64,000 nt of DNA. It comes from Sphingoaurantiacus capsulatus. Its GTDB lineage: Bacteria > Pseudomonadota > Alphaproteobacteria > Sphingomonadales > Sphingomonadaceae. Below the pieces are notes generated by a model that had not been told where the DNA came from, searched no databases, and saw only the letters and a list, made by a program, of their open reading frames with translations. The position numbers and the translations under genes are program-made. The stretch's first letter is position 1. Every line of letters begins with the position of its first letter. The DNA lies in contig NZ_JBHRXV010000014.1 of assembly GCF_042648405.1 (NCBI RefSeq), positions 38,261 to 102,260 on the forward strand, given 5' to 3'. This document shows, one piece after another, positions 8,790-21,591 of the stretch.

Positions 8790-9758
8790 ATGGCCAAGTT
8801 GATCACCATCGTCGGCGGCGCCGGCTTCATCGGTCGCTATGTGGTGCAGGAGCTGGCGAAGCGCGGCATCCGGCTGCGCGTCGTCGTGTCCGACGTTCAC
8901 CAAGCGTCCTATCTGAAGCCGCTCGGCGGCGTCGGCCAGGTGGCGCTGTTCGCCGGCGACATCCGCGACAAGGCGATGATGCACGCCGCCTGCCACGAGG
9001 CCGACGGCGTCATCAACCTCGTCGGGATCCTGACCGAGGGCGCCGCCAGCTTCGACGACATCCATGTCATGGGCGCGCGCAACGTCGCGGAAGCCGCGAA
9101 GGCCGCCGGCGCCCGCGCGCTGGTCCATGTCTCGGCGATCGGCGCCAACGCCGAATCGGAAAGCGACTACGCGCGCAGCAAGGGCGAGGGCGAGGCCGCG
9201 GTGCGCGCCGCCTTCCCGCAGGCGACCATCCTGCGCCCGTCGATTCTGTTCGGCCCCGAGGACCAGTTCATCAACCGCTTCGCCGCGCTGATCCGCGGGC
9301 TGCCGTTCGCGATGCCGGTCGTCGCGCCCAACACCCGCTTTCAGCCGGTGCATGTGCTCGACGTGGCGCGCGCCATCGTCGCTTCGGTCGAGGCGCCGGA
9401 AAGCTTCGGCGGCAAGATCTTCGAACTCGGTGGGCCCAAGAGCTGGTCGATGCGCGAGCTGCTGACCTGGATTTCCGCGCAAACCTATTATGAGAAGCCG
9501 CTGGTCGATGTGCCCGACGGCATAGCGGCAAAGCTCGCCGCGTTCACCGGCTGGCTGCCGGGCGCGCCGCTGACCAGCGACCAGTGGAAGATGCTTCAGC
9601 ACGACAATGTCGTCGCCGAGGGCGCGGCGGGGCTAGAGGCGTTCGGCATCCGTCCGGCGCCGCTCGAGGCGATCGCACCGGCCTATCTGGTGCGCTACCG
9701 CAAGCAAGGCCGCTTCAATCCCGGCCAGAACGCCACGCAGGACCCGCAGCTCTACTGA
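8790..9758 (+). CDS. NAD(P)-binding NDUFA9-like protein (atypical SDR)
   Basis: A 322-residue atypical short-chain dehydrogenase/epimerase-fold protein of the group that includes the complex I accessory subunit NDUFA9. The N-terminal dinucleotide motif is VGGAGFIGRYV (GxxGxxG), then VHVSAIGANAESESDYARSKGEGE, where the usual YxxxK is retained as YARSK. It also shows LRPSILFGPEDQFINR and a downstream FQPVHVLDVA block. In alphaproteobacteria such proteins are thought to contribute to respiratory complex I or quinone metabolism; that role is inference here because no nuo genes are near. It reads away from tRNA-Leu and is followed by a 230-base AT-richer gap. Confidence 0.85.
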   Translation: MAKLITIVGGAGFIGRYVVQELAKRGIRLRVVVSDVHQASYLKPLGGVGQVALFAGDIRDKAMMHAACHEADGVINLVGILTEGAASFDDIHVMGARNVAEAAKAAGARALVHVSAIGANAESESDYARSKGEGEAAVRAAFPQATILRPSILFGPEDQFINRFAALIRGLPFAMPVVAPNTRFQPVHVLDVARAIVASVEAPESFGGKIFELGGPKSWSMRELLTWISAQTYYEKPLVDVPDGIAAKLAAFTGWLPGAPLTSDQWKMLQHDNVVAEGAAGLEAFGIRPAPLEAIAPAYLVRYRKQGRFNPGQNATQDPQLY

Positions 9759-9859
9759 CTCTGCCGGTGAGTTGCTGACCGCGGTGAGGGGTTGTTGCCC
9801 TGCCGGTTACACTTCGCATCGCCCACATAGTACCAAATCGGAACATAATATCTGGTCTC

Positions 9860-9890
9860 AAACGCTGAGAACGTTTCGCAACTAGCGTTT
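9860..9890. promoter_or_regulatory. Inverted repeat upstream of gltD
   Basis: AAACGCT at 9860-9866 and AGCGTTT at 9884-9890 form a perfect 7-base inverted repeat with 17 bases between. A nested AAACG/CGTTT pair also exists (9860-9864, 9872-9876). The octamer TAGTACCA occurs at 9828-9835 and again at 9902-9909, bracketing the dyad. The whole gap 9759-9991 is AT-richer than the coding sequence and holds no convincing gene, so it is the likely promoter/operator region for gltD-DUF2059-gltB. Which regulator binds is not visible. Confidence 0.35.
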
Positions 9891-9991
9891 CCGTCGAGAT
9901 ATAGTACCAGGCCGGTCATTTCATGTCGGTTTTCGCGTGACTCACCGACACCGCCGCTTATATGCCTGCGCAATCTTTACGGGATTGTGCC

Positions 9992-11443
9992 ATGGCAAAC
10001 GACACAATGTTGCGCTTTACGAAGGTCGATCAGGCCTACCCGCCCAAGCGGGAAGCGGAGGCGCGCGCCAGCGACTTCCTCGAAATCGCGCGCCCCTACA
10101 TTCTGGCGAAAGCCGAAGAACAGGCCTCGCGCTGCTCGCAATGCGGCGTGCCCTTCTGCCAGGTCCACTGCCCGCTCCATAACCACATTCCGGACTGGCT
10201 TCGCCTGACCGCCGAGGGGCGACTGCAGGAGGCGTACGAACTCTCCAACAGCACCTCGACGATGCCCGAGATCTGCGGCCGCATCTGCCCGCAGGATCGC
10301 CTCTGCGAAGGCAATTGCGTCATCGAGCAGTCGGGCCACGGCGCCGTCACCATCGGCTCGGTCGAAAAGTTCATCACCGATACCGCCTGGGCCGAAGGCT
10401 GGGTGCGGCCGATCGAGGTGCTCGCCGACCGCGGCGGCCAGTCGGTCGGCATCATCGGCGCCGGCCCCGCTGGCCTCACCGCCGCCGAGCTGCTGCGCGT
10501 AAAGGGCTATGAGGTCCATATCTACGACCGGCACGATCGCGCCGGCGGCCTGCTAACCTACGGCATCCCCGGCTTCAAGCTCGAAAAGGAAGTCGTCGGC
10601 CGTCGCGTCGAGCGGCTCGCAGAGGGCGGCATCCATTTACACGCCGACTTCGAGGTCGGCCGCGACGCGACGCTCGCCGAGCTTCGCCAGCGCCACGACG
10701 CTTTGCTGGTCGCGACCGGCGTCTACAAGGCGCGCGACATCGGCGCGCCGGGCGTCGGCCTCAAGGGCATCGTCCCCGCGCTCGCCTATCTGACCGCGTC
10801 GAACCGCAAGGGCTTCGGCGACGCCGTCCCCGCTTATGACGACGGCACGCTCAACGCCGAGGGCAAGCGCGTGGTAGTAATCGGCGGCGGCGACACCGCG
10901 ATGGACTGCGTCCGCACCGCCGTCCGCCAGGGCGCCCGCGAGGTCACCTGCCTCTACCGCCGCGACCGCGCCAACATGCCGGGATCGCGCACCGAGGTCC
11001 GCCACGCCGAGGAGGAAGGCGTCACCTTCGAATGGCTATCGGCACCCGAGGCCTTCGACGGCGACGCTAGCGTCACCGCCGTCCGCGCGCACCGCATGCG
11101 CCTCGGCAGCCCCGACGCGAGCGGCCGCCGCGCGCCGGAGGCGGAGCCGGGCTCGAGCTTCCGCATCGAGGCCGACCTCGCGATCATGGCGCTCGGTTTC
11201 GATCCCGAGGAGCTGCCGGCAATGTTCGGCGCGCCCGAGCTCGGCGTCACCCGCTGGGGCACGCTGCGCGTCGACCACAAGACGATGCAGACCAGCGTCG
11301 ACGGGGTGTTCGCCGCCGGCGACGTCGTCCGCGGCGCCAGCCTCGTCGTCTGGGCGATCCGCGACGGTCGCGACGTCGCCGAGGCGATGCACCAATATCT
11401 GAAGGTAAAGGCCCCGGCGAAGCCGCGGGCGGAGGCGGCCTGA
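9992..11443 (+). CDS. gltD: Glutamate synthase small subunit
   Basis: The 483-residue beta subunit of NADPH-dependent GOGAT; it takes electrons from NADPH through FAD to the large subunit for glutamine plus 2-oxoglutarate to two glutamates. The N-terminal cysteine cluster (Cys48, Cys51, Cys56, Cys60) and a second set in ICGRICPQDRLCEGNC bind 4Fe-4S centres. An FAD motif GIIGAGPAGL and an NADPH motif VVIGGGDTAMDC follow. ATG 9992 (MANDTMLRF) is chosen because it matches family N-termini; an upstream ATG at 9962 would add ten residues. Its stop overlaps the DUF2059 start as TGATG. The order is small subunit first, the reverse of E. coli gltBD. Confidence 0.95.
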   Translation: MANDTMLRFTKVDQAYPPKREAEARASDFLEIARPYILAKAEEQASRCSQCGVPFCQVHCPLHNHIPDWLRLTAEGRLQEAYELSNSTSTMPEICGRICPQDRLCEGNCVIEQSGHGAVTIGSVEKFITDTAWAEGWVRPIEVLADRGGQSVGIIGAGPAGLTAAELLRVKGYEVHIYDRHDRAGGLLTYGIPGFKLEKEVVGRRVERLAEGGIHLHADFEVGRDATLAELRQRHDALLVATGVYKARDIGAPGVGLKGIVPALAYLTASNRKGFGDAVPAYDDGTLNAEGKRVVVIGGGDTAMDCVRTAVRQGAREVTCLYRRDRANMPGSRTEVRHAEEEGVTFEWLSAPEAFDGDASVTAVRAHRMRLGSPDASGRRAPEAEPGSSFRIEADLAIMALGFDPEELPAMFGAPELGVTRWGTLRVDHKTMQTSVDGVFAAGDVVRGASLVVWAIRDGRDVAEAMHQYLKVKAPAKPRAEAA

Positions 11444-12003
11444 TGCGGATCGCCGGCCTTCACCGCGCCATTGTTGCCACGCTGCTGCTGGTCGCGGCGC
11501 CGGCTATCGCGGCGCCCAGTGCCGAGGCGCTCGCCGCGGCCCGCGAACTGGTCGCGCTCAGCGACACGCGCAGCCAGTTGCAGCAAGGCATGCAGCAAAC
11601 CTTCGCCGACATGCGGTCGGGCAAGGCGCTCGGCGCCTATATCGACCAGAACCCGCAGATGCGGTTGCAGCGGTCGCGCAATCCCGCCGCCTGGGATGCC
11701 GCGCTGGCGCGGTTGGGGGGCAAGCAGGCGACGCAGCTCGAGATCCTCATGACCGAGCTGGTCCCGCTGATCGAGGAGCGATCGGTCGAGACCTATGCGA
11801 AGCATTTCAGTGTCGATGAGCTCCGTCAGCTCATCGCCTTCCACCGCTCGCCGCTCGGCAAGCTGGTGCTGGAGAAGGTGCCGGCGGTGATGGCTGATTC
11901 GATGGCGCTCATGCAGACCGAAATGCCGCGCCGGATGAAGTCGATGATGGAAGCGCTCGCGCCCGAGATCGAGCGCGAGCTGAAGCCGCTGCTGGCGAAG
12001 TAG
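11443..12003 (+). CDS. DUF2059 domain secreted protein
   Basis: A 186-residue protein with a signal peptide (AIVATLLLVAAPAIAAP) followed by a DUF2059-type helical domain. The characteristic block is YAKHFSVDELRQLIAFHRSPLGKLVLEKVP. Function is unknown for the family; it is predicted to be periplasmic. The gene starts inside the gltD stop codon (TGATG) and ends 10 bases before gltB, so it is translated from the same transcript as both glutamate synthase subunits, although those are cytoplasmic. A role in GOGAT is therefore not obvious; the gene may simply ride on nitrogen-responsive expression. Confidence 0.85.
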   Translation: MRIAGLHRAIVATLLLVAAPAIAAPSAEALAAARELVALSDTRSQLQQGMQQTFADMRSGKALGAYIDQNPQMRLQRSRNPAAWDAALARLGGKQATQLEILMTELVPLIEERSVETYAKHFSVDELRQLIAFHRSPLGKLVLEKVPAVMADSMALMQTEMPRRMKSMMEALAPEIERELKPLLAK

Positions 12004-12013
12004 GTCCCTGCCG

Positions 12014-16543
<4,530 letters not shown>

Positions 16544-16551
16544 CCACCGCC

Positions 16552-16652
16552 CGTCATCCCCGCGAAGGCGGGGACCCAGTCCACAACGAGAACGTGCCAG
16601 CTTCGCTGGCGCATTTTGCTTGGGCTGGATCCCCGCCTTCGCGGGGATGACG
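16552..16652. repeat. Palindromic dispersed repeat (family B), copy 1
   Basis: Two 28-base arms, 16552-16579 and 16625-16652, are inverted copies with one mismatch (outer ends CGTCATCCCC and GGGGATGACG). The middle contains a second hairpin, GCCAG-CTTCG-CTGGC (16596-16610). The element lies between gltB and the MmcQ gene and could also act as a transcript 3' end. A related copy is at 59074-59143. Confidence 0.8.
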
Positions 16653-16683
16653 ATGGAGGGTGAGGCGAGTATCCTCTCTCCCC

Positions 16684-17040
16684 ATGTCGCTCGCCGCCCT
16701 CGAAACCCGCCTGCGCGCCGCCGCGCTCGCCTACCCGGAGACCCATGAGGATCATCCGTGGGGCGAGAGCGCGTTCAAGGTGCGCGGCAAGGTCTTCCTG
16801 TTCCTGTTCAGGAACGACGAGGGCATCAGTTTCTCGATGAAGCTGCCCGCCAGCCGCGAGTTCGCGCTGATCTGGGACTTCACCGCGCCGACCGGCTACG
16901 GCCTCGGCAAGAGCGGCTGGATCACCTGCAAACTGGACGCGAAGACCGAGGTCGATCCCGACCTGCTTCTCGGCTGGCTCGACGAGAGCTACCGCACGGT
17001 GGCGCCAAAGAAACTGGTTGCAACGCTTCCGAGCAGTTAG
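16684..17040 (+). CDS. MmcQ/YjbR family DNA-binding protein
   Basis: A 118-residue protein of the MmcQ/YjbR (CyaY-like fold) family. Visible signatures are HPWGESAFKVRGKVFLFL near the N-terminus and the ending LLGWLDESYRTVAPKKL. ATG 16684 (MSLAALETRLR) is preferred; the frame is open to 16660. Members are thought to bind DNA, but the cellular role is unsettled. The GST gene follows after about 44 bases on the same strand. Confidence 0.85.
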   Translation: MSLAALETRLRAAALAYPETHEDHPWGESAFKVRGKVFLFLFRNDEGISFSMKLPASREFALIWDFTAPTGYGLGKSGWITCKLDAKTEVDPDLLLGWLDESYRTVAPKKLVATLPSS

Positions 17041-17084
17041 CGACCATTGCCCCGTGACTCGCGCGCGCTATGGTGCGCTCGATC

Positions 17085-17756
17085 ATGTGGCAGCTTTATC
17101 AATACACGCTCTGTCCCTTCTCGCGGAAAGTGCGCTTCGCGCTCGCCGAGAAGGCGATCCCGCACGAGCTGCTGCGCGAGCTGCCGTGGGACCGGCGCGA
17201 CGAGTTCACCGACATGAACCCGGCCGGGCAGACGCCCGTGCTGGCCGCGCCGAACAACACCACGGTGCTGATCGACTCCTCGGCGATCTGCGAATATTTC
17301 GAGGAGACGGTCGAGCGCACGCCGCTGTTGGGCGCCGGGCCGATCGACCGCGCCGAGACGCGGCGGCTCGTCTCGTGGTTCGACCAGAAATTCTATGCCG
17401 AGGTCGGCGTGCTGCTGCTGCAGGAGCGCATGTACAAGCGGCTGGTCCACCGCGCTTCGCCCGATGCTACCCTGCTGCGGCAGGCTGGCCGCAACGTCGA
17501 GGTCCATCTCGACTATATCGAATATCTGCTCGATCATCGCCGCTGGCTCGGTGGCCCGACCTTCGGGCTCGCCGACATCTGCGCCGCCGCGCATATCTCG
17601 GTCGCGGACTATCTGAACGGCGTCGACTGGACCGGCCATGCCGAGGCCAAGCAATGGTATTCGGCGATCAAGTCGCGGCCGACCTTCCGCCCGCTGCTCG
17701 CCGAGCGGATGGAGGGCCTCGCGCCGCCGGCGCACTACGACAAGCTGGACTTCTGA
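17085..17756 (+). CDS. Glutathione S-transferase family protein
   Basis: A 223-residue GST: thioredoxin-fold N-terminal domain with YQYTLCPFSRKVRFAL (active-site region, Cys and Ser in CPFS), the cis-proline and GSH-binding segment GQTPVL, and then DSSAICEYFEE. An all-helical C-terminal domain follows, with GGPTFGLADICAAAHISV. ATG 17085 (MWQLYQY) matches family starts better than ATG 17070. It probably conjugates glutathione to an electrophile or acts as a thiol transferase; the substrate is unknown. Its 3' end overlaps the convergent ABC permease gene by 22 bases. Confidence 0.88.
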   Translation: MWQLYQYTLCPFSRKVRFALAEKAIPHELLRELPWDRRDEFTDMNPAGQTPVLAAPNNTTVLIDSSAICEYFEETVERTPLLGAGPIDRAETRRLVSWFDQKFYAEVGVLLLQERMYKRLVHRASPDATLLRQAGRNVEVHLDYIEYLLDHRRWLGGPTFGLADICAAAHISVADYLNGVDWTGHAEAKQWYSAIKSRPTFRPLLAERMEGLAPPAHYDKLDF

Positions 17757-19186
17757 CGCCGCCAGAGTTCGAGCGGGGTCGGCGCCGGCCCTGAGTTGAG
17801 CACGCCGCTGCGGAACAGCCGCGCCGCGAACCAGATCACCACCCCCGCCGCCAGCAACTGCCACAGGATCGCCAGCGCATGCACGCCGAGCCCCGGCTCG
17901 GCCGCGGCGCGCACCGCCATCATGTAGGGCGACGACGGCGGGAACCACGCCATCACGCTCGCCCAGCCGCCGTCGAGATTGTCGGCGCCCGAGATCACGC
18001 CGATCAGCACCACCATCTGAACGATCGTCACCGGCATCGACAGCGACTGCACTTCGCGGATCGACGAGCAGAGCGAACCGATGCCGAGATAGATGGCGCC
18101 GTAGAGCAGATAGGCGGTAACGAGGTATGCCACGCACAGCGCCAGATAGATCGGCCAGCCGACCGCCGGCGTCGGCACCAGCGCCGCCGGCACCTGCGTG
18201 ACGATCCACGCCGCACCCATCCCGGCGATCGACCCCCACAGCAGCACGCCGATTGCCGACACCGCGAGCATCGCCAAGAGCTTGCCCGCGAAGATCGCCG
18301 GCACCGGCACGCTCGCCACCAGCACCTCGATGACTTTGTTCGCCTTCTCCTCGACCATGTTGGACAGCAGCACGCCCGCGAGCAGGCCGATCAGCATGAA
18401 GATGATGACGGCGCCCGCCTGGCCGATCGCCGCCCGCGAATCGCGGTCGCCGTGCGCCAGGCCGGCCGGCGCCGCCTCCACCGTCAGCGGCCGCCGTACT
18501 TCGCGCGCCTGAGCCAGCCGCCCGTCGAGCCTGCCCGCCGCCAGCACTCGCGCCTCGCGGGCGTCGTTGACCAGCCGCGCCACCGCATCGACATCGGGGT
18601 CGGCGCCCGGCGCCAGCAGCAGCCGCTCGCCCTTGGCATCCAGCCGCAGGACGGCATCGAAGCGGCGCGAGGCGTCGGCATCGCGGTCGCGGCGCATCAG
18701 CCGTTCGGCCTGCACATCCGGGTCGCCGGCCCCCGCCACGAACACCAGCGCCGGTGGCTGCCAGCGCATCGGCAGCGGCGCGCCCAGCTCGCCGAGGTCG
18801 AGGTCGGTGCGGTCGCGCAGCGCCTCCAGCGCGCCGGGCTTCGCCAGCTCGGCGACCTTCGCCGTCGGCAGGTCCTCGGGCAGCACCGCCAGCTCGGCGG
18901 GCAGCGGCTGGCCCGCGTGCACCGCCCGGTGCCGGTCGCGCAGCCCGGCATAGGTGGCCCGCGTCTTCGCCGCCTCGACACTGCGCTCCAGCCACGGCTG
19001 CAGCCCGCTGCCCACCTCGATCACCGCGATGCTGCGCGGCGCGCGCGTCCCACCCGCCGACAGGGTCGCGGCGACGAGGCCGATGGCGAGGCCGATCAGC
19101 GGCATCAGCAGCCAAACGAGGAAGCCGCGGGTGAACACGGTGGCGAGGAAGTCGCGCCGGGCGATGGTGAAGATGGCGCCGATCAT
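17735..19186 (-). CDS. ABC-2 type transporter permease (NatB-like)
   Basis: The 483-residue membrane subunit of an export ABC system. One N-terminal membrane helix (GFLVWLLMPLIGLAIGLV) is followed by a large extracytoplasmic region of about 200 residues, then about five more helices beginning at AGAVIIFMLIGLLAGVLLSN. The segment VEEKANKVIEVLVASVPV is the characteristic cytoplasmic motif of NatB/CcmB-like ABC-2 permeases. Its ATG overlaps the stop of the ATPase gene by four bases (ATGA), so the pair is translationally coupled. Related systems export sodium, lipids or drugs; no substrate can be named. Confidence 0.88.
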   Translation of the reverse strand: MIGAIFTIARRDFLATVFTRGFLVWLLMPLIGLAIGLVAATLSAGGTRAPRSIAVIEVGSGLQPWLERSVEAAKTRATYAGLRDRHRAVHAGQPLPAELAVLPEDLPTAKVAELAKPGALEALRDRTDLDLGELGAPLPMRWQPPALVFVAGAGDPDVQAERLMRRDRDADASRRFDAVLRLDAKGERLLLAPGADPDVDAVARLVNDAREARVLAAGRLDGRLAQAREVRRPLTVEAAPAGLAHGDRDSRAAIGQAGAVIIFMLIGLLAGVLLSNMVEEKANKVIEVLVASVPVPAIFAGKLLAMLAVSAIGVLLWGSIAGMGAAWIVTQVPAALVPTPAVGWPIYLALCVAYLVTAYLLYGAIYLGIGSLCSSIREVQSLSMPVTIVQMVVLIGVISGADNLDGGWASVMAWFPPSSPYMMAVRAAAEPGLGVHALAILWQLLAAGVVIWFAARLFRSGVLNSGPAPTPLELWRRQKSSLS

Positions 19187-20088
19187 TTGGCGTCCTCATC
19201 GGCGACGATCGCCATGAACGCGTCGTGCAATCTCGGCCGCTCGACATGTAGGTCGCGCACACCAGCGCCGGCATCGAGCACGCCGCGCAGCACCGGTTCG
19301 AGGCCCGCTTTGGGCAGGTCGAAGCGATAGCTGCCCGCGCCGTCGTCGCCGAAGCCCGGCGGCAGCAAGACCGCAGCATCGGCGAGCGGCCGCTCGACCG
19401 CCAGCGACACCCGCGTCGGCAAAGTCCGCCGCGCCACGTCGACCGATCCAGTGAAGCGCGTTCGCCCATGCGCGATGATCACCAGCTCGTCGCAGAGCCG
19501 TTCGGCATGCGCCATCACATGCGTCGAGAACAGGATCGTCGCCCCGCGCGCCCGCTCGGCGCGGATCAGCTGCTCGAGCGCCTCCTGATTGACCGGGTCG
19601 AGCCCCGAGAAGGGCTCGTCGAGCACCACCAGATCGGGCTGGTGCACGATGGTGGCGAGCAGCTGCACCTTCTGCGCCATGCCCTTCGACAGCGTGCGGA
19701 TCTTGGACTTGGTGTGTGCGCCGAGCCCGTTGGCGGTCAGCAGTTCATCGGCGCGCCGCCGCCCTTCCGCCCACGGCAGCCCGCGCAGCGCCCCCATGTA
19801 GGCGATCGCCTCGCGCGCGCTCATCGCCGGGTAGAGGCCACGCTCCTCGGGCAGATAGCCGACGCGGTGCGCCGACCGGAGCGGCCGATCCTCGCCGAGC
19901 AAGGTCCGCTCGCCGCCATCGGGTTCGAGGATGCCGAGCAGCATGCGCAGCGTCGTGGTCTTGCCGGCGCCGTTCTGGCCGAGGAAGCCGAAGATCGCGC
20001 CTTTGGGTACCGTCAGGTCGACGCCGTCGACCACGGGCCGGTCGCCGAAGCGCTTCACCAACCCCCGAGCCTCGACCGCTGCGTCCAT
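19183..20088 (-). CDS. ABC transporter ATP-binding protein (NatA-like)
   Basis: A 301-residue ATPase subunit. Walker A is GQNGAGKTTTLRML, the signature is LSKGMAQKVQLLATI and Walker B is LVVLDEPFSGLDP, followed by the switch histidine in ILFSTHVM. A C-terminal extension of about 80 residues is typical of ABC-2 ATPases. Start ATG 20088 (MDAAVEARGLVKRFGD) is chosen because the open frame upstream is low-complexity Arg/Pro and overlaps the divergent queG gene; ATG 20118 would add ten residues. It forms an exporter with the permease encoded just downstream. Confidence 0.9.
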   Translation of the reverse strand: MDAAVEARGLVKRFGDRPVVDGVDLTVPKGAIFGFLGQNGAGKTTTLRMLLGILEPDGGERTLLGEDRPLRSAHRVGYLPEERGLYPAMSAREAIAYMGALRGLPWAEGRRRADELLTANGLGAHTKSKIRTLSKGMAQKVQLLATIVHQPDLVVLDEPFSGLDPVNQEALEQLIRAERARGATILFSTHVMAHAERLCDELVIIAHGRTRFTGSVDVARRTLPTRVSLAVERPLADAAVLLPPGFGDDGAGSYRFDLPKAGLEPVLRGVLDAGAGVRDLHVERPRLHDAFMAIVADEDAK

Positions 20089-20135
20089 GCATCCCCGCGC
20101 TACCAACCGTGCATTCATGCTAGAGGGCGCGAAGC

Positions 20136-21215
20136 ATGACCGCCAACGATGAATTGCGCGACCGGCTGAAGGCCGAGGCCGAGGCACTGGGCTTTGCCGC
20201 CTTCGGCATCGCCCGCGCCGACGCGGCACCGCGCGCCGGCGAGCGGCTGCGGCAATGGCTCGACGAGGGCTGCCACGGCGACATGCTGTGGATGGCGGAG
20301 ACGGCGGCACGGCGGTCGTCGCCGCAGGGGCTGTGGCCCGAGGTCCGCTCGGTGGTGATGCTCGGCCTGCCCTACACGCCAAGCGTCGACCCGTTCCGTC
20401 ACGCCGACCGGCCCGACCTCGGCACCATTTCGGTCTATGCGCTAGGGCAGGACTACCACGACCTGATCAAGCGGCGGCTGAAGCAGCTCGCCGGCTGGCT
20501 GGTCACCCACGCCGGCGGTGACGTGAAAGTGTTCGTCGATACCGCGCCGGTGCTCGAAAAGCCGCTGGCGGAGGCCGCCGGCCTCGGCTGGCAGGGCAAG
20601 CACACCAACCTCGTCAGCCGCGATCATGGCTCGTGGCTGTTCCTCGGCGCCATCTACACGACCTTGGAGCTGCCGATCGAGGACGCGCCGAAGCTACCGA
20701 GCTGCGGCACCTGCGACGCCTGCCAGACCGCCTGCCCGACCGACGCCTTTCCGGCGCCCTATCGGCTCGATGCGCGGCGCTGCATTTCCTACCTGACCAT
20801 CGAGAACAAGGGGCCGATCCCGCACGAGTTCCGCCGCGCCATCGGCAACCGCATCTACGGCTGCGACGACTGCCTGGCCGCCTGCCCCTGGAACAAGTTT
20901 GCCCAGGCCGCGCGCGAACTGGCGTTCCAGCCACGCGGCGAGTTGGTGTCCCCGCCGCTCGCCGACCTGCTCGATCTCGACGACGCGGCCTTCCGCGCCG
21001 TGTTCGCCGGATCGCCGATCAAGCGCGTGGGGCGCAACCGCATGATCCGCAACGCGCTGATCGCTGCCGGGAACAGCGGCGACGTGTCATTGCTGGCGAA
21101 GGTGGAGACTTTGTGCGCCGACGAGGATGAGGTGGTGCGCGAAGCGGCCGACTGGGCCGCCGATCAGCTGCGCAGCGTCAGTCCGTCGATGCAGGCCGCC
21201 GTTTCCGACGCCTGA
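20136..21215 (+). CDS. queG: Epoxyqueuosine reductase
   Basis: A 359-residue cobalamin-dependent iron-sulfur enzyme catalysing the last step of queuosine formation, reduction of epoxyqueuosine in tRNA. Two ferredoxin-type clusters are visible: CGTCDACQTACPTDAF and CDDCLAACPWNKF. Upstream GLGWQGKHTNLVSRDHGSWLF and the C-terminal HEAT-like segment complete the family pattern. It diverges from the ABC exporter, and its 3' end overlaps the convergent lipoprotein gene by 52 bases. No other que or tgt genes are in the window. Confidence 0.93.
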   Translation: MTANDELRDRLKAEAEALGFAAFGIARADAAPRAGERLRQWLDEGCHGDMLWMAETAARRSSPQGLWPEVRSVVMLGLPYTPSVDPFRHADRPDLGTISVYALGQDYHDLIKRRLKQLAGWLVTHAGGDVKVFVDTAPVLEKPLAEAAGLGWQGKHTNLVSRDHGSWLFLGAIYTTLELPIEDAPKLPSCGTCDACQTACPTDAFPAPYRLDARRCISYLTIENKGPIPHEFRRAIGNRIYGCDDCLAACPWNKFAQAARELAFQPRGELVSPPLADLLDLDDAAFRAVFAGSPIKRVGRNRMIRNALIAAGNSGDVSLLAKVETLCADEDEVVREAADWAADQLRSVSPSMQAAVSDA

Positions 21216-21517
21216 CCGGCGGGCGTTCGCGCCTCTGCATAGGTGGCGGCGACCTTGCCGCTGCGCTTGTCCGGATAGAAATAGACGTCGAGCACGCAAT
21301 TGGCGTTGGCGAACTGCAGCTGCCGCGCCGTTCCTTCGGTGCGGTCGAGCGCCGGCTTGCCGAACATCGCGGCGACTTCGGCCGGCGCGCGGCCGATGAC
21401 GGTGAAGCTCTGCGTCTTCGGCGCCGGGGCCGGCAGCGGAATGGGAACGACCGCCGCGGCACAGGCGGGCAGCAGCAGCGGCAACAGCAGGGCGACAGCG
21501 CGGGTCATGACGCGCAT
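21164..21517 (-). CDS. Putative lipoprotein, hypothetical
   Basis: A 117-residue secreted protein with a lipoprotein-type signal (AVALLLPLLLPAC, Cys as predicted lipidation site), a short proline-rich linker, then a small domain with FTVIGRAPAEVAAMFGKPAL and a conserved-looking NCVLDVYFYPD. The latter resembles small outer-membrane-assembly-like folds, but I cannot assign a family. ATG 21517 gives the cleanest signal; the frame opens nine codons earlier. Its coding end overlaps the end of queG by 52 bases on the opposite strand. It diverges from the PfkB kinase gene. Confidence 0.7.
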   Translation of the reverse strand: MRVMTRAVALLLPLLLPACAAAVVPIPLPAPAPKTQSFTVIGRAPAEVAAMFGKPALDRTEGTARQLQFANANCVLDVYFYPDKRSGKVAATYAEARTPAGQASETAACIDGLTLRS

Positions 21518-21591
21518 GAAGCGCCATGCGCGGTTGCGGGTCAAGTCGCCCGCCGCTACGGAGCGCGCTGACTTTCCGAGTGAGGGACCTC

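Noticed and set aside
9752..9973. 73-codon minus-strand frame in the gltD upstream gap
   Set aside because: The AT-richer sequence fits a promoter region, and the peptide has no domain or plausible start signal.
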